Shown one piece after another: positions 16,579 to 25,846 of a stretch of DNA of 64,000 bases. The stretch comes from JAGNHN01 sp964590645 (GTDB lineage: Bacteria; Bacteroidota; Bacteroidia; Bacteroidales; JAGNHN01): assembly GCA_964590645.1 (NCBI GenBank), contig CAZPYJ010000017.1, forward strand, positions 18,343-82,342, read 5' to 3'. Numbering within the stretch: the stretch's first letter is position 1; the number at the start of each line of letters is the position of its first letter. A model generated the notes under the pieces. The model was not told the origin of the DNA. It ran no database searches and saw only the letters and a program-made list of their open reading frames with translations. A program made the translations under genes and the position numbers.

Positions 16579-17336
16579 AAGGCTAATTGTTTTTTGATGT
16601 AAGGTTCATAATTCTTCAGACAGTCTTCCAGCATATAGGTGACCCCATTGCTGGTGATCGTCCCTCCGGAGATACCATCCACGCCGTGTTGCATCGGTAC
16701 GGTGGTGCTGTTGGCCACTCCGCCTTTGACTACCTTGACGCTGTATAGATTCCCATCCTCGTCCAGGATTTTCTTCCCGATAAACTGTTTTTCGAAGAAA
16801 TCCTGGTTGATTTCAGCACCCAGACCGGGTGTTTCGGCCTTATGGTCGAAACTGACACCCGCGACGGTATTCAGGTCAGGTTTCAGGGCGACATTTCCCC
16901 AGATGGGGCCCCACAGTCCTTTTCCAAGAACGGGAATGACGAAGACCTCACCATTGTCGGTATTCAGATGAAACAATGGGAGGAGCGGGGCCTCTCCCTT
17001 GCCTGCCCTATAGTCGGCAATCTGCTTCAAAAGGGCTTTTATATCCACTTCAAAGGGCCGTGCATCGCCTTCCAGCATTTCTCCGTCCTGAAACAGGCTC
17101 TTAACTTCGCCTTCGAGGCTGATTCCTATTTCTTTAATGAGTTGTTCCTCATAGATGGCGGCTGCATTGGAAGCGTCGGCTGGGATGCCGGCAGCCAGGA
17201 GAATGTCGGTGATTTTCTCCACTTTCCGGTTATGTTCCTGAAGCGGTTTCAGGAAGAGCGCCACGGTGGTGAGTACGGCTGCCACCAGAATCACCATTAT
17301 GGAAGCGAATCGGAATATATAAGCATTACTATACAT
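16575..17336 (-). CDS. nqrC: Na+-NQR subunit C
   Basis: A 253-residue subunit with one N-terminal membrane helix (about 10-30) and a periplasmic flavin domain. The motif DGISGGTITSNGV (about residues 222-234) holds the Thr to which ApbE links FMN. The block GLGAEINQDFFEKQFIGK is also typical of NqrC/RnfG. It lies 23 bases after nqrB and overlaps nqrD by 4 bases. Confidence 0.96.
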   Translation of the reverse strand: MYSNAYIFRFASIMVILVAAVLTTVALFLKPLQEHNRKVEKITDILLAAGIPADASNAAAIYEEQLIKEIGISLEGEVKSLFQDGEMLEGDARPFEVDIKALLKQIADYRAGKGEAPLLPLFHLNTDNGEVFVIPVLGKGLWGPIWGNVALKPDLNTVAGVSFDHKAETPGLGAEINQDFFEKQFIGKKILDEDGNLYSVKVVKGGVANSTTVPMQHGVDGISGGTITSNGVTYMLEDCLKNYEPYIKKQLAL

Positions 17337-17359
17337 AGCACATATTTTTCAGGGTTCGC

Positions 17360-18505
17360 TTATGCTGCTTTCACTTTGATTCGTTTAAGCCGGCGTTTGA
17401 TATTGGCTTGCACCACATAATGATCGATCAGCGGAGCCATCACATTCATAAAAAGGATCGCCAGCATTATCCCTTCGGGATAGGCCGGGTTGAAGACGCG
17501 GATCAGTATACCGAATACGCCGATCAGAAATCCATAAATCCATTTGCCACGGGTAGTCTGTGCTGCACTGACCGGATCGGTGGCCATAAAGACCACTCCG
17601 AAGGCAAAGCCACCCATAATCAGCTGTTCGTGAGCCGGGACCTGCATAAAGGCATTGGCGCCCCATAGGTTAAAAAGCAAGCCCATCAGGTATCCGCCGG
17701 CAAAACCGCTGAGCATAATTCGCCAGCTTCCCACACCGGTATAGAGCAATATCAGGGCGCCCACCAGGATCAGCAGGGTTGAGGTTTCCCCGATGGAGCC
17801 GGGAATAATACCGATAAAGCGGTCCATTGCGCTGGGCATATCCTGCAAATTGCCTGCGGCAGCCTGTGCCAGGGGGGTAGCCCCGGAGAAAGCATCTGCC
17901 TTTTCTGCAATCCATACCTTATCCCCTGACATATCCTGGGGATAAGCAAAGAAGAGAAAGGCACGGGCAGTCAGGGCCGGGTTCAGAATATTCATTCCGG
18001 TACCACCAAAGACTTCCTTCCCGATAATGACGGCAAAAGCCGTAGCTACAGCGACCATCCACAGGGGAATATCTGGCGGGAGCACCAGGGGAATGAGCAT
18101 CCCGCTCACCAGGAAACCTTCATTCACCTCGTGATGCCGGACCTGGGCAAAGGCAAATTCAATGCCCAGACCTACAGCATAGGACACAATCACGATGGGC
18201 ATCACCTTGATAAAACCAAAAAGGAAAACATCCCAGAATTCTTTCGTCTCACCAATAGAAAGGAAGTGCTGGTAACCCACATTCCACATTCCAAAAAGCA
18301 GGGCCGGGATCATCGCCATCACCACCACGCTCATCGTGCGCTTCATATCCATTGCATCGCGGATGTGCGCACCGGAACGGGTTACGAGGTTAGGCACAAA
18401 CAGAAAGGTCTCAAATGCGTCAAAGGTAGAATGCAACTTCTCAAAGCGCCCTCCTTTCTCGAAATGAGGTTTGATCTTGTCAACATATCTGCGTAAAGCC
18501 TTCAT
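17360..18505 (-). CDS. nqrB: Na+-NQR subunit B
   Basis: A 381-residue polytopic subunit with about ten helices, carrying covalent FMN and taking part in quinone reduction and Na+ movement. The flavinylation motif is DAFSGATPLAQAAAG (Thr near residue 213); LMGGFAFGVVFMATDPVSA, near residue 310, is also characteristic. It follows nqrA by 18 bases. Confidence 0.96.
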   Translation of the reverse strand: MKALRRYVDKIKPHFEKGGRFEKLHSTFDAFETFLFVPNLVTRSGAHIRDAMDMKRTMSVVVMAMIPALLFGMWNVGYQHFLSIGETKEFWDVFLFGFIKVMPIVIVSYAVGLGIEFAFAQVRHHEVNEGFLVSGMLIPLVLPPDIPLWMVAVATAFAVIIGKEVFGGTGMNILNPALTARAFLFFAYPQDMSGDKVWIAEKADAFSGATPLAQAAAGNLQDMPSAMDRFIGIIPGSIGETSTLLILVGALILLYTGVGSWRIMLSGFAGGYLMGLLFNLWGANAFMQVPAHEQLIMGGFAFGVVFMATDPVSAAQTTRGKWIYGFLIGVFGILIRVFNPAYPEGIMLAILFMNVMAPLIDHYVVQANIKRRLKRIKVKAA

Positions 18506-18523
18506 TGCTTATAGTTTAATCGT

Positions 18524-19873
18524 TTAACTCATTTCCTTTCGCATCAGATCCAGTCCCTTTCTGAGGACCTCCTGCACGGGAACCTTGGAAGTACAGACGA
18601 ATTCACAAAGGGCGAAATCCTCTTCCGCCACCTCATATATTCCCAGGTTTTCCATCAGGTCGATGTCTTCTATCATAATCGCTTTGATGAGGTGCACCGG
18701 CAGGATGTCCATCGGGAGCACCGCCTCATATTCCCCACTCATCACATAGGCTCGTTCACCTCCGTGATAATTCGTATCAAGGCGATACTTTTTGGCAGGC
18801 ATCAGCCAGGAGAAGTAGCTGCGTGAAACACTGAATTTTCCGAAACCGGGCAAAGCCCATCCGAACATTTCATAGTAATTGCCCTCGGGGATAATGCTGA
18901 GCTGATTGTGGAAATAGCCCCCATAGCCCTTGCGGTCGAGGCGGGTTCCGCTGAGCACATTACCGGAAATATAGCGCACATTCTCTTTTTTTACCCTGGC
19001 CTTCATCAACTCCTCCACCCCGAATCCACGCAGCACTGTTATGTATTGTGGCTCATCAATCTCACTTCCGGTGAGGGCTACCAGGGTTGTGGCATCGTGT
19101 ATGCCTTTGAGGAAAGTACGGCCAATCAGCTGTACATCGGCCGGCCTGAGATACCAGACATTCTCTCCCTTGTTTACCGGAGCGGTATGATGGATTTGTA
19201 TCCCGGGATTGCCTGCCGGATGTGGACCACTGAAGAAAACCCTTTCCACCCCTTTCACCTGGGTAAAGGCCCGGCTGGTGGATTTCTCCGGATGCATTCC
19301 AAGATACACTTTGCCATCGGTCAGCTTGCCCAGCGCATCAATGCCGGCCTGAAACTCCGGGAGGGCTTCATCGCCCACCACCAGATTCAGATCAGGGGCA
19401 AGGGGTGCGGTATCGAAAGTGGAAATGAAGACATCGCGGGCCGGTATCGCAGGATCGGCGATAATGGCATAAGGCAGCTGATGGATCAGGGCAAAAGTGC
19501 CGCTCTTCAGCATATAATCCAATACCTCCTCCCTCGACATCCCGCCGGGATCGGCTGAACCAAAGCTTTCATAATCCATCCGGCCATCCGCTGCTATGCA
19601 GATTTCCTCGATCACCCGCTTCTTGCCGCGCTTGATCTCTGTGATGGTCCCACTCACCGGCGCCACCACCTTAATCCTTTCCCGATACTTGTCAAAAAAT
19701 AAGGGAGTACCCGCTTTAACCTGGTCTCCCTCCCTGACAAGCAGCTTGGGAAACACTCCCCTGAAATCCGTGGGCTTTACCGCGTAGTTAGCTGTCTTGT
19801 AGTCTCTTACCGCCTTTCCGGCTTCCCCGATCAATGGAATATCGAGGCCTTTCTTGAGTTTGCTTACCTTCAT
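18524..19873 (-). CDS. nqrA: Na+-NQR subunit A
   Basis: A 449-residue cytoplasmic-face subunit that binds the complex near the quinone site. It opens MKVSKLKKGLDIPLIGEA, with the barrel-sandwich-like GDQVKAGTPLFFDK region and FSGPHPAGNPGIQIHHTAPV. The start at 19873 is preferred because an upstream in-frame start would fall in the -7 box at 19919-19926. It is the first gene of nqrABCDEF. Bacteroidota couple this pump to respiration and use the sodium gradient for transport. Confidence 0.96.
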   Translation of the reverse strand: MKVSKLKKGLDIPLIGEAGKAVRDYKTANYAVKPTDFRGVFPKLLVREGDQVKAGTPLFFDKYRERIKVVAPVSGTITEIKRGKKRVIEEICIAADGRMDYESFGSADPGGMSREEVLDYMLKSGTFALIHQLPYAIIADPAIPARDVFISTFDTAPLAPDLNLVVGDEALPEFQAGIDALGKLTDGKVYLGMHPEKSTSRAFTQVKGVERVFFSGPHPAGNPGIQIHHTAPVNKGENVWYLRPADVQLIGRTFLKGIHDATTLVALTGSEIDEPQYITVLRGFGVEELMKARVKKENVRYISGNVLSGTRLDRKGYGGYFHNQLSIIPEGNYYEMFGWALPGFGKFSVSRSYFSWLMPAKKYRLDTNYHGGERAYVMSGEYEAVLPMDILPVHLIKAIMIEDIDLMENLGIYEVAEEDFALCEFVCTSKVPVQEVLRKGLDLMRKEMS

Positions 19874-19918
19874 AATTTTATATATGCTCCTCTGCTGAGG
19901 GATAGGGTAATCGTCGGG

Positions 19919-19926
19919 CAAAAATA
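19919..19926 (-). promoter_or_regulatory. Putative -7 box for the nqr operon
   Basis: Minus-strand TATTTTTG, a full TAnnTTTG match, 45 bases upstream of the nqrA ATG in AT-rich DNA. No -33 element at the usual spacing was found. Confidence 0.45.
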
Positions 19927-20002
19927 TATAGATTCATTTAAATATCTCAGCTGGTTGGCTGTAAAAAAATCATTGTAAAGTATGACCTGTATCAAGAATC
20001 CG

Positions 20003-20016
20003 ATGACCCGGGTCAT
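20003..20016. promoter_or_regulatory. 14-bp perfect palindrome between nqrA and the plug gene
   Basis: ATGACCCGGGTCAT is a perfect inverted repeat in the 299-base gap between the divergent nqrA and T9SS plug genes, about 80 bases from the nqrA -7 box and 120 from the other. Its size fits a dimeric regulator site, but no regulator is identified. Confidence 0.35.
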
Positions 20017-20138
20017 TCGGCACCCTGAAAAGCAATGCGGCAATGAGCAAGTATCTGCCCCGGATCAAATGTAAAAAAATTATTAGGTCGGGGGAATGCT
20101 CGTAACGAAAGAAGTCTGAATCATTGATCCCGCTTGCG

Positions 20139-20146
20139 TACCTTTG
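20139..20146 (+). promoter_or_regulatory. Putative -7 box for the T9SS plug gene
   Basis: TACCTTTG matches TAnnTTTG and lies 26 bases before the ATG at 20173. It overlaps an alternative upstream start, which argues for 20173. Confidence 0.45.
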
Positions 20147-20172
20147 GCGGAAAACCAAGTAATCAAACCAGA

Positions 20173-21513
20173 ATGATCTTCAACGGCATCCCACGCATTT
20201 TCGTAATGCTTGCAATATTCAGCGCTGCTTTGCTGGTGGCCATTCCAGTGGCAGGACAGGTTGGGAACCAGACGGGTGAGGCCCCTGACTATTTCCAACA
20301 GGATTACCTACGCAATCAGGACCACATCTATGTCTCTCATATCAAAACGGCCCAGCTGCACAGAATGGGATGGGAGCTTTCCTATCCCTACATAGAACTG
20401 GGCACGGAAGAGAAACTGCTTTTCAGCTTCGATGACCTGGAAGGCGGCTTTAAGGAGTATAAATACACCTTCATTCATTGCGATGCGGGTTGGCAGACAT
20501 CTGAGCTGCGCCCTTCCGATTACCTGGAAGGGTTTTATGAGGATTTTATCACGGATTATTTCCCCAGTTACAATACCCTGCAGTCCTATACGCATTATCA
20601 GCTTGTATTCCCAACTGCCGATATGCGGCCCTTGCTTTCCGGGAATTACCTTCTCAAGGTATTTGAAGCTAAGAACCCTGACCAGGTATTGATTTCGATG
20701 CGGTTTATGATTTTTGAAAACCGCTTACGCATTGACGGGCGGATTCACGCAGCCACCGATATTCAGGAACGCGCTTACCGCCAGGAGGTAGATTTCCAGA
20801 TAGACCAGAGCACTTATCCTATGGATCAGCCATACCGGCAGCTGCGGGTCGTCATCCAACAAAACGGCCGTTGGGACAATGCCATCACTGATCTGAAGCC
20901 GAGGATGGTGAAAGGCAATATTCTGGATTACAATCACGACTTCGATAATGTGTTCGATGGCCTGAATGAATTCAGGCGATTTGATCTGAAATCGCTGCGT
21001 TATGCAGGTGAACACATCGCCGGGATCCGCGAAGAGAATTCAGAATATGTGGTTGCATTGAAGAAAGACTATCGCCGTCCTTTTCAGCAGTATAGCCTTG
21101 ACAGGGACCTGAACGGCAAGCGGTATATCAAATCGAACGAAGCGAATGACAGCAGGATTGAAGCGGAGTATGTGCTGGTGGATTTTCAACTGGCTTATGA
21201 TGCCCCCCTGGTCCACGGGAATATATATGTGTTGGGGGGCTTAACTTACTGGCAACTGAATGATGCATCAAGGATGGCCTATGATGTGCGCAGCAAGACT
21301 TACAGAACCCGTCTTTTGCTGAAACAGGGCTATTATAATTATGTATATGCATTTCTGGAGGATGGGCAACAGGCCGCCGATGTTTCTTTTATAGAGGGAA
21401 CCCACGAGGAAACCGAAAACGACTACACCATTCTGGTATATTACCGGGAGATTGGCAGCCGTTATGATCGGCTGGTAGGCTTAACACAACTGAACTCCCT
21501 GCAGGATCGCTGA
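20173..21513 (+). CDS. T9SS plug-domain protein (DUF5103)
   Basis: A 446-residue exported protein resembling DUF5103/T9SS plug proteins, which close the periplasmic side of the SprA translocon when no cargo is present. After a signal peptide (about 5-29, ending VAGQ) the order is: the first plug domain with VSHIKTAQLHRMGWELSYPY, then YTFIHCDAGW and the DY-EGF-EDF-TDYFPSYNT block, and a C-terminal beta domain ending in TILVYYREIGSRYDRLVG. These blocks are typical of the family. The gene is divergent from nqrA, and its stop abuts that of the convergent permease. Confidence 0.85.
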   Translation: MIFNGIPRIFVMLAIFSAALLVAIPVAGQVGNQTGEAPDYFQQDYLRNQDHIYVSHIKTAQLHRMGWELSYPYIELGTEEKLLFSFDDLEGGFKEYKYTFIHCDAGWQTSELRPSDYLEGFYEDFITDYFPSYNTLQSYTHYQLVFPTADMRPLLSGNYLLKVFEAKNPDQVLISMRFMIFENRLRIDGRIHAATDIQERAYRQEVDFQIDQSTYPMDQPYRQLRVVIQQNGRWDNAITDLKPRMVKGNILDYNHDFDNVFDGLNEFRRFDLKSLRYAGEHIAGIREENSEYVVALKKDYRRPFQQYSLDRDLNGKRYIKSNEANDSRIEAEYVLVDFQLAYDAPLVHGNIYVLGGLTYWQLNDASRMAYDVRSKTYRTRLLLKQGYYNYVYAFLEDGQQAADVSFIEGTHEETENDYTILVYYREIGSRYDRLVGLTQLNSLQDR

Positions 21514-22755
21514 TTATTCGTAGCGCAGGGATTCTATCGGGTCGAGCCGGCTGGCTTTGATGGCGGGAAGGATTCCACTGGCCAGGGCCACCCCGGCGCA
21601 CAGCAATACCCCACTGACAATCCACACCCAGGGTACGATAAATGCACTGCCAATGGCCAGGGAAAGCACATTTCCTATGATGATGCCCAGAATAATCCCC
21701 ACAACCCCCCCGATCTGACCGATCACCACCGCCTCGATGAGGAACTGGTTTCGTATGTCGCGGCGGGTAGCCCCTGTGGCCTTTCGAATGCCGATTTCGC
21801 GCGTACGTTCGGCCACGCTGACCAGCATAATATTCATCAATCCGATGGCTGCTCCCATCAGGGTAATCAAGCCGATAAGGGTGGCGGCCATAGTCACGTA
21901 GCGGATATTGTCGATGAGCATTTTAGCCACATTGTCGCTCTTGGCAATTTCAAAATCATCTTCATCCCCGGGATTCAGCCTTCTGATGATGCGGAACAGA
22001 CCAGTGGCCTCGCCAATAGCCGCTTCCAGTTTTTGAATATCCCTGGCCTTTACGTTGATGTTAAAACTCCGCCTGGAAGAGGGCAGATTTGAGCGGACAT
22101 TGCTCAGGGGGACCAGACAGCGCCGGTCGCCGCTGAAGCCAAAGCTACTGCCTTTGCTTTCGATCACCCCGACGATCCTGTATCTTCCCGGGCCTATTGA
22201 GATGACTTGCCCGATCGGGTCATCCCGGCTGGAAAAAAGTTTCTTTCGGATCTCCTGGCCAATGATCACCACATTGCTCCCATACTGGATTTCCTGTTGA
22301 ATGAAGTTTCTTCCTTCCGCCAATTCCATTCCGGCCGTGGTGAGGTAGGCTGCGTCCACACCCAGTATGCCTACATTGGGATCTGTCTTCTCCCCTTTGT
22401 ACTTCACCGTGGCTGCTCCCGTTGCCCAGGCGAAAACAGATACCTCAGCCGGAAAGCTGAATCTATCCTGAAACTCCAGGGCCTGATCATAGGTAATGCG
22501 GCTGAAGTGCCGTTCACGGGTAGCCTGACCTCCGATATGCACCCTGAGTGTTCGGTTGCGAATGGTGAAGGTGTTAGCCCCCATCATTGCGAAATTGCTG
22601 TTCAGGTAGTATTTGATGGAATCAATGGCTGTGAGGATCCCCACCAGCGCCATAATCCCAAAAGCAATGATGAGCACAGTAAGCACGGTGCGCAAAAAAT
22701 GAGTGCGGATGTTGGTGAGGGAGATGCTGATATTCTCGATCAGAAGGAGTCGCAT
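21514..22755 (-). CDS. MacB/FtsX-type ABC transporter permease
   Basis: A 413-residue inner-membrane protein with one N-terminal helix (about 18-42), a large periplasmic MacB core domain (about 50-250) and three C-terminal helices (about 285-400) with the FtsX motif VAERTREIGIRKATGAT. Such permeases work with an ATPase in mechanotransmission, lipoprotein release or peptide export. No ATPase gene is adjacent, so the partner is encoded elsewhere. The ATG at 22755 is preferred over a TTG two codons earlier. It starts 11 bases after the upp stop. Confidence 0.88.
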   Translation of the reverse strand: MRLLLIENISISLTNIRTHFLRTVLTVLIIAFGIMALVGILTAIDSIKYYLNSNFAMMGANTFTIRNRTLRVHIGGQATRERHFSRITYDQALEFQDRFSFPAEVSVFAWATGAATVKYKGEKTDPNVGILGVDAAYLTTAGMELAEGRNFIQQEIQYGSNVVIIGQEIRKKLFSSRDDPIGQVISIGPGRYRIVGVIESKGSSFGFSGDRRCLVPLSNVRSNLPSSRRSFNINVKARDIQKLEAAIGEATGLFRIIRRLNPGDEDDFEIAKSDNVAKMLIDNIRYVTMAATLIGLITLMGAAIGLMNIMLVSVAERTREIGIRKATGATRRDIRNQFLIEAVVIGQIGGVVGIILGIIIGNVLSLAIGSAFIVPWVWIVSGVLLCAGVALASGILPAIKASRLDPIESLRYE

Positions 22756-22766
22756 CGTCAATCCAA

Positions 22767-23420
22767 TCAGGAATCCTTGCTTCCGAATGCCAGGTCGCCT
22801 GCATCGCCTAATCCGGGTACGATGTATGCCTGAGCTGTCAGTTCATCGTCAATTGCCCCCACCCACAGCGTTACCTCGCTGCTTGAAAGGTTGCGCTTGA
22901 CATATTCTACCCCTTCTACGCTGGCCAGTATAGTAACCAGGTGGGTATGGGCCGGACGTCCTTTATCCAGGAGTTCGCGGTAAGTCAGTACCATAGAGGC
23001 ACCGGTGGCAAGCATTGGATCGGTAAGAATAAGGGTACGCCCTTCAAGGGCAGGGCTGGAAAGGTATTCGATCTGGATGGTAAAGCCGCCATCCTTCTGA
23101 TACTTCCGGTAGGCGGAAATAAAAGCATTCTCAGAACGGTCAAAATAATTTAAAAAGCCCATATGAAGGGGTATCCCGGCCCTGAGGATGCAGCCGATTA
23201 CCGGGTTTTCGCGCAGCACAGGCACCACAGCCGCCCCGAGGGATGTAGTTACTTCACGGTTCTCGTATTCCAGTTCCTTGCTGATCTCATAAGCGAAAAT
23301 TTCCCCGATCCGCTCCAGATTGCGGCGGAAACGCATTGCATCCAACTGGATTTGCTCATCGCGCAGTTCGGCGATATACTGATTGAGCAAGCTGTTCTTT
23401 TTACCCAGATTCCGTATCAT
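22767..23420 (-). CDS. upp: Uracil phosphoribosyltransferase
   Basis: A 217-residue salvage enzyme that makes UMP from uracil and PRPP. The PRPP-binding loop LTDPMLATGASMV is clear, as are GCILRAGIPLHMGF and the C-terminal uracil-binding region VGAIDDELTAQAYIVPGLGDAGDLAFG. The start MIRNLGKKNSLLNQYIAELRD is typical of Bacteroidota Upp; the in-frame extension upstream looks non-coding. The permease gene follows at 11 bases. Confidence 0.95.
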   Translation of the reverse strand: MIRNLGKKNSLLNQYIAELRDEQIQLDAMRFRRNLERIGEIFAYEISKELEYENREVTTSLGAAVVPVLRENPVIGCILRAGIPLHMGFLNYFDRSENAFISAYRKYQKDGGFTIQIEYLSSPALEGRTLILTDPMLATGASMVLTYRELLDKGRPAHTHLVTILASVEGVEYVKRNLSSSEVTLWVGAIDDELTAQAYIVPGLGDAGDLAFGSKDS

Positions 23421-23518
23421 AATGCTGCTCCTTTTCCTTTGGACTTTTAAGGGGATGAAGATACACTTTTTGTTGACACTAAGCATTAGCACCAGGGCCA
23501 GCAATGCAGCCTTTACAA

Positions 23519-24472
23519 CTACAGGCCGGTCTTCCCCTTAAGTTTTCGCGATAGTTGCAAACCTGCCCTCTGCAAGGGGTTCAGCCGGTCGATGATCAGG
23601 CGCAGGTAGCTGGTCTCCCTGGCCCCGAACCCCTTATAAAACCGGGCCAGCCCGGGATCATTGGAGCCTTCGAAGTCCAGGATACGATGCGTCTCACTTT
23701 GGGCCCGGATATAGCGGTCAATCAACCAGGGAAGCGCACCGTAATTCTCACTCCGGCGCTCGGTAGCGGAGAAGATCAGCACAGAGCGGTTATCTGTTTC
23801 AGCGATCACCAGACCCGCCAGCAATTGGTTGGGCCCGCCAATGGCTCCGCTTATGCTCAGCCTGCGCTGGTGCATCAGGCGATGCAAAAGACGCTCCAGG
23901 AGAGCATACTCCTTCTTTCCAAAAGCGCCAAGCTGCTTACCCCTGTTCCAGCGGAAGAGATCAATCACTTCAGCCGGAGAAACGTGGTTTACCCACTCCA
24001 GGCGGGCTTTCTCAGCCGCGGCGATGTTTCGCCGGGTGTTCTCTGCATAAGCCGCACGGATTTTCTCGTAAGTAGAGATCAATTCGAGCTCGTAATTTGT
24101 GTTCACCCTGGTCTCATAATGCCCTTCCACCTTGTTCAAGGTATTGAGGTTGAGATCGAGGTAAGATATGGAAGCGGGCAGGGCTTGCAGAAAGGCAGTA
24201 GTATGCTCCACACCCAGGTGAGGAATGGAAAAAAGGCCCAACTGCTGGGTAAAGGCAGGCATATATACATAGTTTGTGAAGGCCTTGCGACGTATAGGCA
24301 AGGGAAAAACGCGGGCATAATCCCCCTCCACCAGGGCGCCCCATCGCTCACAAACCAGATTCAGATACCAGGAGTAGGCATATAGATTCCCGTTGACCGA
24401 GGCCGCAATACAACGATCCCATTTCTTATCATCAATTTCACGATGCGAGATATAGCGGATATCATTCTTCAT
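23519..24472 (-). CDS. FemAB/GNAT-like acyltransferase
   Basis: A 317-residue protein with the two-lobed GNAT fold of FemAB-like (Acetyltransf_6) proteins. Features include NGNLYAYSWYLNLVC near the N-terminus, LDLNLNTL, NTRRNIAAAEKARLEW at the centre, and ILDFEGSNDPGLARFYKGFGA near the C-terminus, the last being typical of the acyl-CoA or aminoacyl donor lobe. The substrate is unknown. Its ATG overlaps the stop of the upstream deacetylase-like gene by 4 bases (ATGA), tying the two genes together and deciding the start. Confidence 0.8.
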   Translation of the reverse strand: MKNDIRYISHREIDDKKWDRCIAASVNGNLYAYSWYLNLVCERWGALVEGDYARVFPLPIRRKAFTNYVYMPAFTQQLGLFSIPHLGVEHTTAFLQALPASISYLDLNLNTLNKVEGHYETRVNTNYELELISTYEKIRAAYAENTRRNIAAAEKARLEWVNHVSPAEVIDLFRWNRGKQLGAFGKKEYALLERLLHRLMHQRRLSISGAIGGPNQLLAGLVIAETDNRSVLIFSATERRSENYGALPWLIDRYIRAQSETHRILDFEGSNDPGLARFYKGFGARETSYLRLIIDRLNPLQRAGLQLSRKLKGKTGL

Positions 24473-25791
24473 TCTGCTGCCAGGTGTAAAAACTGTTCGT
24501 ACATTTCTTTCCAACCCTGCCATCCTGTTTCCGGCGACAGAGAAGTATTATGCCAGAGAGTGGTCATCACTCCTCCATTCTTTTTGACCCGCTCCAAAAT
24601 CTCCATCATACGGGCCAGGGCCTCCTCCGGGTTAAGATGAAGGTAGTCGCGAAGACTACCATCCATCACAGCCAGGGGATGAATGGTCAATGGCGTTTCA
24701 GCCTGAGCGCTGAGGTCGAAAAACGGAAAAGGACAGGAAGTTCCTGCACGGAATCCAGGATGGTCGGGAAAGCCCATAGTATAGTCGTGGGTGATCCCGG
24801 CACGGATCAGCTGACGATAGGTTTCCGGCAGATGAAGGCGCAGGTAGTGCTGCCGACTGTGGCTTACTGTTTTTCCCAGGATTGACTCCAGCACCTGCTT
24901 CTCTTCTTCCATCCTGCCGGGAATATCGTTGGAGGCAAAGGAAGGATGGATGCCGATGGTGTGGGAAGCGGCCAGCCGTCGTATCAGTTTTCTCAGGCGC
25001 GGATGACTGGGATTCAGGTTGCGGTCGCGGGGCCCTGGACGGCCCAGGAGGAAAAAATAAACAGGTTCCAGCTTCAGGCTTTCGTGCCACCGAGCAAAGA
25101 GATCGAAATGATCGAAAGGATCCTGTGCTTTTCCTCTGGTCACGCTGACACGGTGTCGGGCGAGGGCAAAACGCCCCCGGCCTATTTCGCGGAAGAGGGC
25201 TCCGCTGCTGCGCCATACAGGGCGCCCCAGGAAAGCATAAGCCACATCAATGTCGTAGGTGGGCTGAAAGCGGTAGGCTTCCCTGCGCAAAGGCAGGCCT
25301 GGAAAGCGATCTTGTATCAGAATGCCGAGCTTCGCTATCCATTCATCCACCAGGGGCCTTTCCAGGGCATTCATTTGATATTGCATTGAAGCAGCGGCAG
25401 GAAAACGGGACAGGGTATCCGGAGTGAAGGGAAGGTATTCCTCGTAACGGGATAAGAAAAAGAAGGCAGCGCCAATGACATCAAAGGGTAAGGCCGCCTC
25501 ATTCTCTCCGTGCGCAAAAGGGAGCAAGCCCATTGAAGTGGCTTTCAGGCTGAGATCAAGAGATTCAAGGCGGTCTGAGAACATCCAGTCCGAGGCCGGA
25601 AGCCAAAGTCCACAACCCTTGTCCTTCGCTGTATAGCATATCCCGGGGCCGGTAAATCCGGCATAATCCTCCCAGCAATGCGTCATAGTCAAGCTGCACC
25701 CCAGCCTTTGCTTCAGTATATAGCGGAATACATAATCCACCCTTGCTGAGGGAGCTTCTGTATAAACAAGGATATGCGCAGGCGGATTCAT
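24469..25791 (-). CDS. Polysaccharide deacetylase-like protein (DUF7033 type)
   Basis: A 440-residue protein resembling Bacteroidota polysaccharide deacetylase-family proteins with an N-terminal DUF7033-type region. Recognisable parts are the CYTAKDKGCGLWLPAS segment, PFDVIGAAFFFLSRYEEYLP, YDIDVAYAF (the metal-site Asp region), HTIGIHPSFAS (the His motif) and the C-terminal MTTLWHNTSLS. These fit a NodB-like barrel acting on a glycan. The ATG at 25791 is preferred over an in-frame start seven codons upstream. The FemAB-like gene overlaps by 4 bases, so the pair may modify the same surface polymer; that is inference. Confidence 0.75.
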   Translation of the reverse strand: MNPPAHILVYTEAPSARVDYVFRYILKQRLGCSLTMTHCWEDYAGFTGPGICYTAKDKGCGLWLPASDWMFSDRLESLDLSLKATSMGLLPFAHGENEAALPFDVIGAAFFFLSRYEEYLPFTPDTLSRFPAAASMQYQMNALERPLVDEWIAKLGILIQDRFPGLPLRREAYRFQPTYDIDVAYAFLGRPVWRSSGALFREIGRGRFALARHRVSVTRGKAQDPFDHFDLFARWHESLKLEPVYFFLLGRPGPRDRNLNPSHPRLRKLIRRLAASHTIGIHPSFASNDIPGRMEEEKQVLESILGKTVSHSRQHYLRLHLPETYRQLIRAGITHDYTMGFPDHPGFRAGTSCPFPFFDLSAQAETPLTIHPLAVMDGSLRDYLHLNPEEALARMMEILERVKKNGGVMTTLWHNTSLSPETGWQGWKEMYEQFLHLAAE

Positions 25792-25846
25792 CGAGGGCGT
25801 AAAGGTAAGCAAGTGATAAGAAAGGCAAGCAATTGAGCTGTTCCTG

